IMG/VR virus record: IMGVR_UViG_3300025327_001907 | Location: 1 to 54,401 of that record | Origin: a virus | Strand: one strand, 5' to 3' | Length of the DNA stretch: 54,401 bases | Shown here: positions 42,364 through 48,977 of the stretch, one piece after another | Layout: each line of letters begins with the position of its first letter | Numbering within the stretch: position 1 is the stretch's first letter | Made by a program: the position numbers and the translations under genes | The notes under the pieces: generated by a model | Database searches by the model: none | Told to the model about the DNA's origin: nothing | Seen by the model: the letters and a program-made list of their open reading frames with translations, nothing else

Positions 42364-42939
42364 ATGGTGCGGGCCGTACGTGAATTCAGTGCGTTCGCAA
42401 GGTGGGAGATCCTGACCTACTCGCGCAGGCCGCGAAGGATGGTGCGCCATTACTGTCCGGTCTGCCAATGTGACCGCTGGTTCTTCGGACTCCACGCAAA
42501 CAAGGGCCGCCAGAACTGCGCCGGGCAGATCCGCGTCCGCGGCATTTGCACATTCCTGCCGGTACATGCCAACGACGAACATCTTCGCAAGAACTTCACC
42601 ATCGACCTTCGCGAATGGGGTGCGCCACGCGTCCGTCAGCTCTGTCAATGTGGATTACCAGCGTCACATGACGATCCCTGCAAACCATATGAACGTCGAA
42701 CCGTGCCACCAACCCCCACCATCTCCACGGAAGATGTTGAAGATGAAGAGCGCGTCACAGGTGCGTTGATGCGTGAGATCCGCCAGCTCGCCGGACTCTC
42801 GCACAAAGAGCTGGCGGAGCGGCTTAAACTCCCGGACGAGCACACACTCCGCAACATGGAATTCAAAGACGTGCCCCGCAGGCTATATGAACAGGCACGG
42901 AAGTTGGTGGGCGCGACTCCGACGCGAACGAAGCACTGA
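42364..42939 (+). CDS. zinc-finger plus HTH regulator candidate
   Basis: A 191-aa protein. The N-terminal half has Cys clusters (YCPVCQCD; later CAGQIR..C; QLCQCGLPASHDDPC), probably zinc-binding. The C-terminal 65 residues (LMREIRQLAGLSHKELAERL.. TLRNMEF.. ) fit a Cro/CI-type HTH. There is no ribosome site, but the promoter geometry supports a leaderless ATG at 42364. Divergent from the late operon, with a palindrome between them, it may autoregulate and control late transcription. Confidence 0.6.
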   Translation: MVRAVREFSAFARWEILTYSRRPRRMVRHYCPVCQCDRWFFGLHANKGRQNCAGQIRVRGICTFLPVHANDEHLRKNFTIDLREWGAPRVRQLCQCGLPASHDDPCKPYERRTVPPTPTISTEDVEDEERVTGALMREIRQLAGLSHKELAERLKLPDEHTLRNMEFKDVPRRLYEQARKLVGATPTRTKH

Positions 42940-42973
42940 AGCGGTCTGTGTATTCCACTTTTCTGCCGTTGGG

Positions 42974-43558
42974 CTACACGCCTTCGGTTGGTGAACGGCG
43001 CCGGGGAGATTTGGCGCGCCCGCGGCGGCGAAGTCTCTTAGGAACCTCACCAGTCGCGAAGTACGCACGGATCTCCGTCTCCGTCATCTCGTGTTGGTGC
43101 TCCGCGATCAGGAAGTTGAACCGGGGAAGTGGCGGTTCTCTGCCCTCGAAGTATTGGGGATCGCGTACTTCCATGCGACCGCGCTCCATCACTTCCTGAC
43201 CGCCGTTCTGATACCAGGTGGCGAATGCCTGGTTCTGAAGCGCATCCGCGAGCGTTGGGAAGTACGTTTCCTCCCAACTGAATCCAGCAGGTCGGGCCTC
43301 GCTGTGCGTACCTTCACCGTGTGCATCAACCTTGCAGTACGGGAACTCACAAGAAGCCGTGGCGTGTGCGTCGGGACTTCCCTGCCAGGTCACAACGCGA
43401 AAGTGGGGCTGATAGATCATCCGCGGTTTATTCGGGTCGATGCGAGGCGGCCGCCGCCCGCGCCACCGATCGAGCGCGCCCATGCCGGGAAACGCGAAGC
43501 GACCCGGTGTCGAGGCTTCGCTTCGTTCTTCTTCGTCTTCGCGTTCGTCGTCAATCAT
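42974..43558 (-). CDS. hypothetical protein with basic C-terminus
   Basis: A 194-aa protein. An acidic start (MIDDEREDEEERSEAS), a central domain with CEFPYCKVDAHGEGTHSEA that may bind a metal, then TYFPTLADALQNQAFATWYQ, and a strongly basic end (RLRRRGRAKSPRRRSP). ATG 43558 is chosen because it overlaps the TGA of the 26-aa gene (TGATG); the longer frame starts with TTG. Function not recognised. Confidence 0.6.
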   Translation of the reverse strand: MIDDEREDEEERSEASTPGRFAFPGMGALDRWRGRRPPRIDPNKPRMIYQPHFRVVTWQGSPDAHATASCEFPYCKVDAHGEGTHSEARPAGFSWEETYFPTLADALQNQAFATWYQNGGQEVMERGRMEVRDPQYFEGREPPLPRFNFLIAEHQHEMTETEIRAYFATGEVPKRLRRRGRAKSPRRRSPTEGV

Positions 43559-43638
43559 CACCAAACCCCGAAGATGTCCAGCACCCAGACGAGGATGAAT
43601 CCCACGAGGACGAGATAGAGAATCTCCCCAGTGCTCAT
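43558..43638 (-). CDS. 26-aa single-pass membrane microprotein
   Basis: Short hydrophobic protein (MSTGEILYLVLVGFILVWVL then DIFGVW), a single membrane helix. Its ATG overlaps the TGA of the upstream gene (ATGA) and its TGA overlaps the ATG of the downstream gene (TGATG). Coupling at both ends makes chance occurrence unlikely. It might be a lysis or envelope factor, or a regulator of a membrane protein; no family known to me. Confidence 0.65.
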   Translation of the reverse strand: MSTGEILYLVLVGFILVWVLDIFGVW

Positions 43639-44318
43639 CGTTTCCGTCGTTGTAGGCGCCTGCGTTCAGCTCTGGAGACTGGCTGAAGTTCCGTTATCGG
43701 CACGAACTGATAGGTGCAGACACGTTCCAACCCCTCCACGTCAAACGGATGCATCGGGTAGGTAGCGCACATCTGCGGGCGCTGTGATTGTCCATAGATC
43801 CCGCACGTGCGTTGCGCGGTCAGCTCCGTACACTTCAGCGGCACGTGCGCCAGCACAGCGCCCTGCTTCTGAATAAGAGACACGCCGCGTGTGGACAACC
43901 ATGCTTCAAAGTCGGCGAATGGTGCCGGTGCGGACGGGGCGGGTGTCTCTCCACCAACAGGGAGACCAGCCCAGAGCCGACCGTCCTCCTCAAACAAGAA
44001 CACGTCATGGAGATTGAGCCAACGCTCCCAGTCGTCGAACCCTTCGCGTTTCTTCACATAGCCGGCGACCGGAAGGCCGATCGAGATCGCGTCGCCGGCA
44101 AAACCATCGATCATCTCCGGGACGGCGGGCGCTATTGGTAAGACCATCGCCTCACAACAGGCGCCGCACCCCTCTGTACACCCACCTTGGCGAAGCCAGA
44201 ACAAGGCACCATCTCCGCCGGGTGCGGTGCCGGTACCCGGAAAGACGAGCGGCGGATCTTCGCGTGCGTGTCCGCCGGTTTTGAGGCCGACATACTCGGG
44301 GTAGCGATCGCGCACCAT
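43635..44318 (-). CDS. YkgJ/FliB-like Fe-S or zinc-cluster protein
   Basis: A 227-aa protein. CTEGCGACCEAM (near residues 47-58) and the later TCGIYGQSQRPQMCATYP are the paired Cys motifs of the YkgJ-type putative zinc/iron-chelating family (CxxxCxxCC plus C..Y..RP..C..YP). A Cys near the C-terminus (RVCTYQFVP) may be a further ligand. ATG 44318 is taken rather than the GTG one codon earlier; it overlaps the upstream stop (TGATG) and has GGAG 7 bases upstream. The biochemical role is unknown for most members; a phage copy is uncommon. Confidence 0.7.
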   Translation of the reverse strand: MVRDRYPEYVGLKTGGHAREDPPLVFPGTGTAPGGDGALFWLRQGGCTEGCGACCEAMVLPIAPAVPEMIDGFAGDAISIGLPVAGYVKKREGFDDWERWLNLHDVFLFEEDGRLWAGLPVGGETPAPSAPAPFADFEAWLSTRGVSLIQKQGAVLAHVPLKCTELTAQRTCGIYGQSQRPQMCATYPMHPFDVEGLERVCTYQFVPITELQPVSRAERRRLQRRKR

Positions 44319-44686
44319 CACGGTGCTCCGCGATCGTGTGTGAGAGGTGGCAACCCACGTTCTATACGAGCCTCGTTGATGGTGCGGAAGGACACGTCGG
44401 GTAAGTGTGGGCCATGCTGCCAGGCATACAGCCAGCGCTGATAGGCGACGATTACCCAGAGCGTGGTTGTGGCGACATTAGCCGCGAGCGCAAACCACCA
44501 GTGAAACGCGAGAGAAATGGTCAGCACGGGAAGGAGCAAGAGGGCGGTGGTCACCGACGTTCCGAGTGGGACGGTGGAAGCCTTGTGCCGGTACTGGTGG
44601 ACAATGGTCGGTGCGAGCGACGCGGCAAAGCCAATACCGGACACGAGCAGCAGTGGATCGGCCCACTCGCGAATGATCGAGAGCAT
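44318..44686 (-). CDS. three-helix membrane protein, SemiSWEET/PQ-loop-like
   Basis: A 122-aa protein with three predicted membrane segments (about 11-30, 42-62, 65-86). The first contains SGIGFAASLAPTIVHQYRHK, which recalls the PQ-loop region of SemiSWEET transporters; the third contains AANVATTTLWVIVAYQRW, with an Asn at a comparable place. The cytoplasmic tail is short and charged. AGGAGG ribosome site. If real, it would be a phage-borne sugar-transporter-like protein; a holin-type role is an alternative. Confidence 0.5.
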   Translation of the reverse strand: MLSIIREWADPLLLVSGIGFAASLAPTIVHQYRHKASTVPLGTSVTTALLLLPVLTISLAFHWWFALAANVATTTLWVIVAYQRWLYAWQHGPHLPDVSFRTINEARIERGLPPLTHDRGAP

Positions 44687-44694
44687 GGAACCTC

Positions 44695-44829
44695 CTAGCG
44701 AGACATACGACAGAACCGCAGGTAGTGGTGTCGGCAGACTGGCGTGGGAACACCGTTCTTGTCGATGACGTGCTCAATGATGCGGAGGCAGGTCGAGCGT
44801 AATCCGTGGAAGTAGCGACAGGTGTCCAT
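44695..44829 (-). CDS. very small Cys/His-rich protein
   Basis: A 44-aa protein, MDTCRYFHGLRSTCLRIIEH.. VCRHHYLRFC, with four Cys and several His spaced like a small zinc finger. Its ATG overlaps the TGA of the upstream membrane protein gene (TGATG). Function not recognised. Confidence 0.55.
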   Translation of the reverse strand: MDTCRYFHGLRSTCLRIIEHVIDKNGVPTPVCRHHYLRFCRMSR

Positions 44830-45197
44830 CAGTAGTCCGAGCCTTGAAGGGGTGGTACTAACCCCGGTCTGTCCGGGTAGCGTTCGCGAAGGCAGTCGCG
44901 ATCGACCTCGAATGACGCGGCGCCGAGCACAATGCCCCACGCGTGGTCGTTGTTCCAGACCATACCCGTGCCGTCCGCGGTCAGTGTTGGAGCGAACCAC
45001 GACTTGAACGTGTTACCGGCGCGGTCGTGAATCGTGTAGCACGCTTTGTCGAGTGGGTACGGATCGGCGGGTTCCGGTGCATCGTCCCAAGCGGTAACGA
45101 AGAGCCCGGCCGCGATGATGATCAGGGTCGTTGCCAAAATCAGCATGCCTGCCAGCCGCGTAGCCTGGTGTCGCAAAACAAACCGAAGAAAACTCAT
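44829..45197 (-). CDS. single-pass membrane protein
   Basis: A 122-aa protein. Basic N-terminus (MSFLRFVLRHQATRLAG), one membrane helix (MLILATTLIIIAAGLFVTAW), then an external domain of about 75 residues with two Cys (KACYTIHDRAGNTFKSWFAP; VDRDCLRERYPD) that could form a disulphide. ATG 45197 preferred over an upstream TTG. No ribosome site visible. Divergent from the gene at 45287. Confidence 0.6.
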   Translation of the reverse strand: MSFLRFVLRHQATRLAGMLILATTLIIIAAGLFVTAWDDAPEPADPYPLDKACYTIHDRAGNTFKSWFAPTLTADGTGMVWNNDHAWGIVLGAASFEVDRDCLRERYPDRPGLVPPLQGSDY

Positions 45198-45286
45198 GTA
45201 CTGAAGCGTAGGTGGGGGGCCAAAATATCGCAAGAGCCGGGATAGAATACATGCATCGGATCACACCGATCGCTTCGAGGTGCGTG

Positions 45287-45763
45287 ATGGCAGAAGATGC
45301 CCGGCCACAGGAACCTGAGAACAAGCCGATAGGGCAGCCACGCCAGGAAGCCGGCGATGTGTTCGGCGTCATCCTCGGCAGCCTCGAACGGCTGGAGGGC
45401 GCCGTCGGCCGCGTTGATCATAAGGTCGATCGCCAGACTGGACGCATGGACACGCTGGTAGATGCCACCAATCATCGGCTCGACGAGTTCCGAGAGTTTA
45501 TGTCGGAGGAGCAGGAGAAAGCGCAGGCATATCGCGCCGAGCTGTCCCAAGCCTTTTTCAGTCACCAGCAGGTCGTGGCTACCGCGATCAGCTCGAAGGC
45601 CGACCGGACGGAGCTGCTCACCTCACTGGGCGTCAAGCTCCTGAACCTCTCCCCCATCCGTTGGGCAATCGGCGTGATCGGGCTCACCCTACTGACGAGC
45701 CTCGCCGCCACCTACCAGCACTGGGGCCGCGCCGTCATCCACGGGTTCAGTCAGCTCTTCTAG
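45287..45763 (+). CDS. coiled-coil membrane protein, XhlA-like layout
   Basis: A 158-aa protein. A central coiled coil (LGSLERLEGAVGRVDHKVDR.. HRLDEFREFMSEEQEKAQAY) precedes one C-terminal membrane helix (IRWAIGVIGLTLLTSLAATY) and a short tail, the layout of XhlA/haemolysin-type lysis accessory proteins. ATG 45287 has GAGG 6 bases upstream. The 3' end overlaps that of the leftward DUF4326 gene by 75 bases. It may work with the holin candidate 1 kb away. Confidence 0.6.
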   Translation: MAEDARPQEPENKPIGQPRQEAGDVFGVILGSLERLEGAVGRVDHKVDRQTGRMDTLVDATNHRLDEFREFMSEEQEKAQAYRAELSQAFFSHQQVVATAISSKADRTELLTSLGVKLLNLSPIRWAIGVIGLTLLTSLAATYQHWGRAVIHGFSQLF

Positions 45764-46090
45764 CCGTAGCAACACGAGTTCGCGGATCACATCCGCGTGA
45801 CAGGCCGCCGGCGCGCACCAGCACTCCAGATCCACGGGCATGCCTTCAAACACAAAGTGGATGATGCGCGTCAGCTCCGCGCGGACAGCCGGGTCGTTTA
45901 CGGCAGCGCGCGCGAGCCAGGTGCGGTAGCGGTTGATGACCGTCGCACGATTTCCGTCCAACCCTATCCGGTAGGGATTTCCAAGCGGTGATGGGCGTCC
46001 AACATGGATGCGGACGTGATTTCCCGAGTGGACAGGCGCGTAGCGCCGGTTGGTGACCGTGATCCGGTCAGCGAATGGTGTGTCCGTCAC
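45689..46090 (-). CDS. DUF4326-family protein
   Basis: A 133-aa protein. RPSPLGNPYRIGLDGNRATV, YRTWLARA and LECWCAPAACHADVIRELV together are the signature of DUF4326 (GNP..R..V..Y..WL and CWC.P..CH.DV). The Cys/His cluster is likely metal-binding. The start is uncertain; a GTG at 46090 removes an Arg/Pro-rich, unlikely N-terminus and overlaps the upstream gene by 23 bases. Biochemical function of the family is unknown to me. Confidence 0.75.
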   Translation of the reverse strand: MTDTPFADRITVTNRRYAPVHSGNHVRIHVGRPSPLGNPYRIGLDGNRATVINRYRTWLARAAVNDPAVRAELTRIIHFVFEGMPVDLECWCAPAACHADVIRELVLLRLEELTEPVDDGAAPVLVGGGEARQ

Positions 46091-46454
46091 GACATGCCTG
46101 CGGCAGCGCGTCCGCTCCGATCCGCGTGTAGTCTGCGGCCTGGGCCGCGGAGAGACAGCGCGAGTGCTGTGAAAGGCTGAAGCCTCCCGTCCCCCACGGG
46201 GCGGTGCCCTGAACGCGCATCGTCGGTTCGCCGGCGGCATCCGGGCCGCCGCCGACAAGTGCGGGATCGGGCGCGGGCGGAGTTGACTCCGTTGAGGCAT
46301 CCTCCTCCGTGGCCTTCCGCACGGCGTCGGCGGCGTCCTCCACCGCGGCGTCAACCGTCTCCTGACCGCGGGCCAGGGCGTCGGCGACCGGGTTTGACTC
46401 CTCCGTGGGTACCTGTTCCTCGGCGTCCTGAACTTCAGGTGTGTCAGGCATCAT
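46068..46454 (-). CDS. acidic hypothetical protein
   Basis: A 128-aa protein. The first 80 residues are acidic, Ala/Pro-rich and probably disordered (EEQVPTEESNPVADALARGQ), with a helix-forming stretch (TVDAAVEDAADAVRKATEED). The C-terminus holds a small folded part (RVQGTAPWGTGGFSLSQHSR..). ATG 46454 overlaps the TGA of the 54-aa gene (ATGA). Function not recognised. Confidence 0.55.
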   Translation of the reverse strand: MMPDTPEVQDAEEQVPTEESNPVADALARGQETVDAAVEDAADAVRKATEEDASTESTPPAPDPALVGGGPDAAGEPTMRVQGTAPWGTGGFSLSQHSRCLSAAQAADYTRIGADALPQACRDGHTIR

Positions 46455-46615
46455 TCCCTCCCTCTAATCTCGACCTCTGTGATACGAACGACGAGAAATG
46501 AGTCCTCATCGTCCGCAGGGAGCTTCTCAGGTCTGGTTGGCTCCACCGGGCGCCGGGGCGATCCTGCTGGCTCTGGATGCCGACGCCATCCTGTTGGCTC
46601 TGGATGCGGCTTCAT
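46451..46615 (-). CDS. very small protein with an HPEP repeat
   Basis: A 54-aa protein, MKPHPEPTGWRRHPEPAGSP.., containing two copies of HPEPxGxxR encoded by an imperfect 24-base tandem repeat, then a short strand DSFLVVRITEVEIR. Stop/start overlap with the next gene (ATGA) supports translation. GAGG lies 10 bases before the ATG. Confidence 0.5.
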   Translation of the reverse strand: MKPHPEPTGWRRHPEPAGSPRRPVEPTRPEKLPADDEDSFLVVRITEVEIRGRE

Positions 46616-46645
46616 GATGGTGGCACCTCGTCCGGGTGGAAATAG

Positions 46646-46684
46646 CCCCGGCAGTTCACCCCACCAAAGGGGCGGACGCCGGGG
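46646..46684 (-). terminator. hairpin downstream of the holin candidate
   Basis: Outer stem CCCCGGC/GCCGGGG (46646-46652 and 46678-46684) enclosing a second stem CCCC/GGGG (46659-46662 and 46669-46672). It lies 9 bases past the holin stop. The sequence after it has only a short T-run (CTATTTCC), so termination may be partial. Confidence 0.5.
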
Positions 46685-46692
46685 AACGTCGT

Positions 46693-46968
46693 CTACTTAG
46701 TCGGCGCGACCTTCTCGACGACCGCCTTAACGCCGGCGCTGTAGAGGCCGCTTGCCATGAGGCCGGAGACCACGCTGATCGTCGCGAACTCCTGCCACCC
46801 GTTCACAGGCGACCAGTTCATCGTGATGGCCGTCCAGACGAAGCCGGCGGCGATGGAGATGACGGCGTTGAAGCGCGCCGGGATCTCGGGGACGGTGCGC
46901 TTGACGACCTCGGTCAGTGCGATGATGAACGGCATCGAGATGGCGGCTGCGGCAATCAGGGGTTCCAT
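46693..46968 (-). CDS. holin candidate
   Basis: A 91-aa hydrophobic protein with three membrane segments: EPLIAAAAISMPFIIALTEV, FNAVISIAAGFVWTAITMNW and ATISVVSGLMASGLYSAGVK. The ends are short and charged (C-terminus VVEKVAPTK). ATG 46968 has AAGGAGG 5 bases upstream; the 48-residue upstream extension lies in antisense-like sequence. Size and topology match class I/III holins that form pores at the end of infection. No endolysin gene is recognised next to it. Confidence 0.7.
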   Translation of the reverse strand: MEPLIAAAAISMPFIIALTEVVKRTVPEIPARFNAVISIAAGFVWTAITMNWSPVNGWQEFATISVVSGLMASGLYSAGVKAVVEKVAPTK

Positions 46969-47066
46969 GACATCCTCCTTGGCTCTCACCAGCGTAGGCC
47001 CACGAAAAATATCGCGCAAGGTGACGTGCCCCTGAGGATCGATCCGGGTTTTCACGAACGGCCGTT

Positions 47067-47609
47067 CTAACAGCGTTGGAATTTCCCGTCCCGGAAGACG
47101 ATCACACCCCACCCCTGGAGTTCATCTAATGCATCGTTGAAGACAGCTCTGCCGGATCGAGCGAGACGCCGTTGTAAGTCGCGCCGCGAAAGGGCGCCGT
47201 GCATAACAAGGGCGCGAAGAATGCTGTATGCCGTCGTCGCTTTGCCGCCGCGAGGAAGTCGCGCCGAGGAAACCGCGTCTTCAAGTACCTCTCGGGCCGT
47301 GTCCTGTTGACGCTGATAATTCGCCAGATCGGCATGGTCGAACCATTCCTCGATACCGCTGGCTTGGTGTAAATCCCGCAGCAGCTCAGGAGTCTCCTGA
47401 AGCCACTCGCCCATCATCCGGGAGTGTTTTGCAAGGAACTGGCGCTCCAATGCCCGTACGCGGTCGGTTGAACCCGGCACGGAGATGATGGGCTCCAGCG
47501 GGTAGGGGTTGCCCGTTTGGAGAGACTGGACGCGTGCGCGAAGGCCGGTATCGGTTGTAATGCCGACCTTCACGTGACCATGCCCATCCGAGAGCGTGTA
47601 GAAGAGCAT
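47067..47609 (-). CDS. GIY-YIG-like (T5orf172/Mug113) protein with winged helix
   Basis: A 180-aa protein. The N-terminal MLFYTLSDGHGHVKVGITTD, RVQSLQTGNPYPLEPIISVP and RALERQFLAKHSRMMGEWLQ give the order of the T5orf172/Mug113 branch of GIY-YIG nucleases (VKVGIT.., LQTGNP.., H..R..GEW). A C-terminal winged helix (ILRALVMHGALSRRDLQRRL..) may bind DNA. TATAGA lies 8 bases before the ATG and no ribosome site is seen. It may be a homing-type or host-directed nuclease. Confidence 0.7.
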   Translation of the reverse strand: MLFYTLSDGHGHVKVGITTDTGLRARVQSLQTGNPYPLEPIISVPGSTDRVRALERQFLAKHSRMMGEWLQETPELLRDLHQASGIEEWFDHADLANYQRQQDTAREVLEDAVSSARLPRGGKATTAYSILRALVMHGALSRRDLQRRLARSGRAVFNDALDELQGWGVIVFRDGKFQRC

Positions 47610-47874
47610 GGGGGCAGTCTATAGGGTGTTATGAAATTTCGCCATGTCGGCTGTTTGTTGGCGCACACAGCATACGTAGATCACGCGTAATTGTAAAGAG
47701 ATCCTATCATTTACCGGGTATGCACGTGAGAATCGGATCTGCTTTATAGGCCGACAAACAACAGACCCTTGAAGAATTCATAACAGGTTCCACTCGCCAA
47801 CCTGCCAACAACGCCGACATCTCAGAACTGCATAACACCCCGCGTGGAAACGACACTTAGCCCGAGGCTAAATA
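47610..47874. promoter_or_regulatory. 265-bp gene-free region with inverted repeats
   Basis: The longest gap in the window, less GC-rich than its surroundings. It contains a perfect 10-bp inverted pair, GGGTGTTATG at 47624-47633 and CATAACACCC at 47831-47840, about 200 bp apart, plus another CATAACA at 47779. The left arm abuts a TATAGA box (47618-47623, minus strand) in front of the GIY-YIG-like gene. It could be a regulator-binding region, an origin or a remnant of a gene. No convincing ORF is seen. Confidence 0.45.
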
Positions 47875-48417
47875 TCAGGGTACGAGCAAAATCGCGCTGC
47901 CTCGGCGCATCCCCATCCCCTCGAAGAAGGCGGCCCGGCCCGGATCGAGCGGGAACCGCGGGTCGTCGGCGAGGAACCGGCCGCAGGCTTCGGCGAAGTC
48001 CTCAAGCAGCCAGAGTGCCGTGTCCCGGCGTCCCCATGCCGGGAAGCCACCATCCGCGGCCGCCACCACGGGTAGGTAGGCCGCGGCCTCGGTGGTCGTG
48101 AGCCACTCGTGGAGATCGACGGCACTCGGGGGCGGGCCGCCCGGCTGGGGCTCGGCGCCGGTCTCGTTCAGGATGACCTGGTGCTGGTGGCCGTGGCAGG
48201 TTTCATGGGCCGCCACCTTGAGTGGCTGGCCCGGCACGAGCACGATCTCGCGCGTCGGCGCCCAGTAGAAGTTAGCCGGCCCTCCGAAGGGACATTGGCC
48301 GTCCGAGGTGCATCCGTTGGGGGATTTGTACACGTGCAGCCCGGTCGGGGTCACGAAGGGCGTGCAAGCGAGGGCGGCCGCGGCGGCCAGCAGGACGGCG
48401 AGGAGTAAGTGCTTCAT
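47875..48417 (-). CDS. secreted lipoprotein with HExxH metallopeptidase-like motif
   Basis: A 180-aa protein. A signal peptide, MKHLLLAVLLAAAAALAC, ends with a lipobox (ALAC, Cys18), so it should be lipid-anchored outside the host membrane. KVAAHETCHGHQHQ carries HExxH (HETCH), and a downstream EDFAEACGRFL could supply a third ligand. There are four further Cys in the mature part. No ribosome site is visible and a GATATT box lies 6 bases before the ATG. Lysis, host-surface change or exclusion of other phages are possible roles; none is shown. Confidence 0.7.
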   Translation of the reverse strand: MKHLLLAVLLAAAAALACTPFVTPTGLHVYKSPNGCTSDGQCPFGGPANFYWAPTREIVLVPGQPLKVAAHETCHGHQHQVILNETGAEPQPGGPPPSAVDLHEWLTTTEAAAYLPVVAAADGGFPAWGRRDTALWLLEDFAEACGRFLADDPRFPLDPGRAAFFEGMGMRRGSAILLVP

Positions 48418-48530
48418 ACTGACAATATCGGCCGAAATCCCGAAATATTGCTAGTCCGCGTGCAAAATTTTCGGAGACTCGCTAGGTTGGGGCGTGAAGC
48501 GACTCCGCCACGCGTGGAGGGCAAGAACGT

Positions 48531-48977
48531 GTGACACCAGAAGAGACGGCTTGGGTGGCAGGACTTCTTGAAGGGGAGGGCTGCTTTCGTATTGGCGCAC
48601 GCGGCTACCTCGTCGTTGTTTGCTCAATGACCGACGAGGATGTAGTGCGCCGACTCCATCATCTCACCGGCATCGGATCAGTTCATCGAAAGAAGCCAGG
48701 GCGACCCGGACACAAACCTTTATGGCGCTGGGAACTCGGCAATCGGCGCGAGGTCGTCTCACTAATCAACGCCTTGCGGCCGCTCATGGGAAAACGTCGA
48801 GGCGAGAAGATCGACGCGATGCTGAGGTTTCACTCAGAACACCCGTTGCGTGTGCGGGAGCGCGGGTTTCCTGAGCACGGCACACGCTCAATGTACGTCC
48901 GCTACGGCTGTCGGTGTGACCCGTGTAGCACTGCTAACCGAACCTATAAACAGTCTCTCAAGGAGTGCGCAGCATGA
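48531..48977 (+). CDS. LAGLIDADG-type homing endonuclease with C-terminal Cys motif
   Basis: A 148-aa protein. WVAGLLEGEGCFRI near residue 8 is a LAGLIDADG helix. The strands RGYLVVVCSMTDEDVV and helix VVSLINALRPLMG follow, as in small phage homing enzymes. The C-terminus HGTRSMYVRYGCRCDPCSTA is a Cys motif found in many actinophage proteins. GTG start with GGAGGG 10 bases upstream. The stop overlaps the ATG of the Ntn hydrolase gene. Confidence 0.8.
   Translation: MTPEETAWVAGLLEGEGCFRIGARGYLVVVCSMTDEDVVRRLHHLTGIGSVHRKKPGRPGHKPLWRWELGNRREVVSLINALRPLMGKRRGEKIDAMLRFHSEHPLRVRERGFPEHGTRSMYVRYGCRCDPCSTANRTYKQSLKECAA

Noticed and set aside
47844-48101. 85-aa plus-strand frame
   Set aside because: Antisense to the lipoprotein gene and Arg/Pro-rich; no initiation signal.
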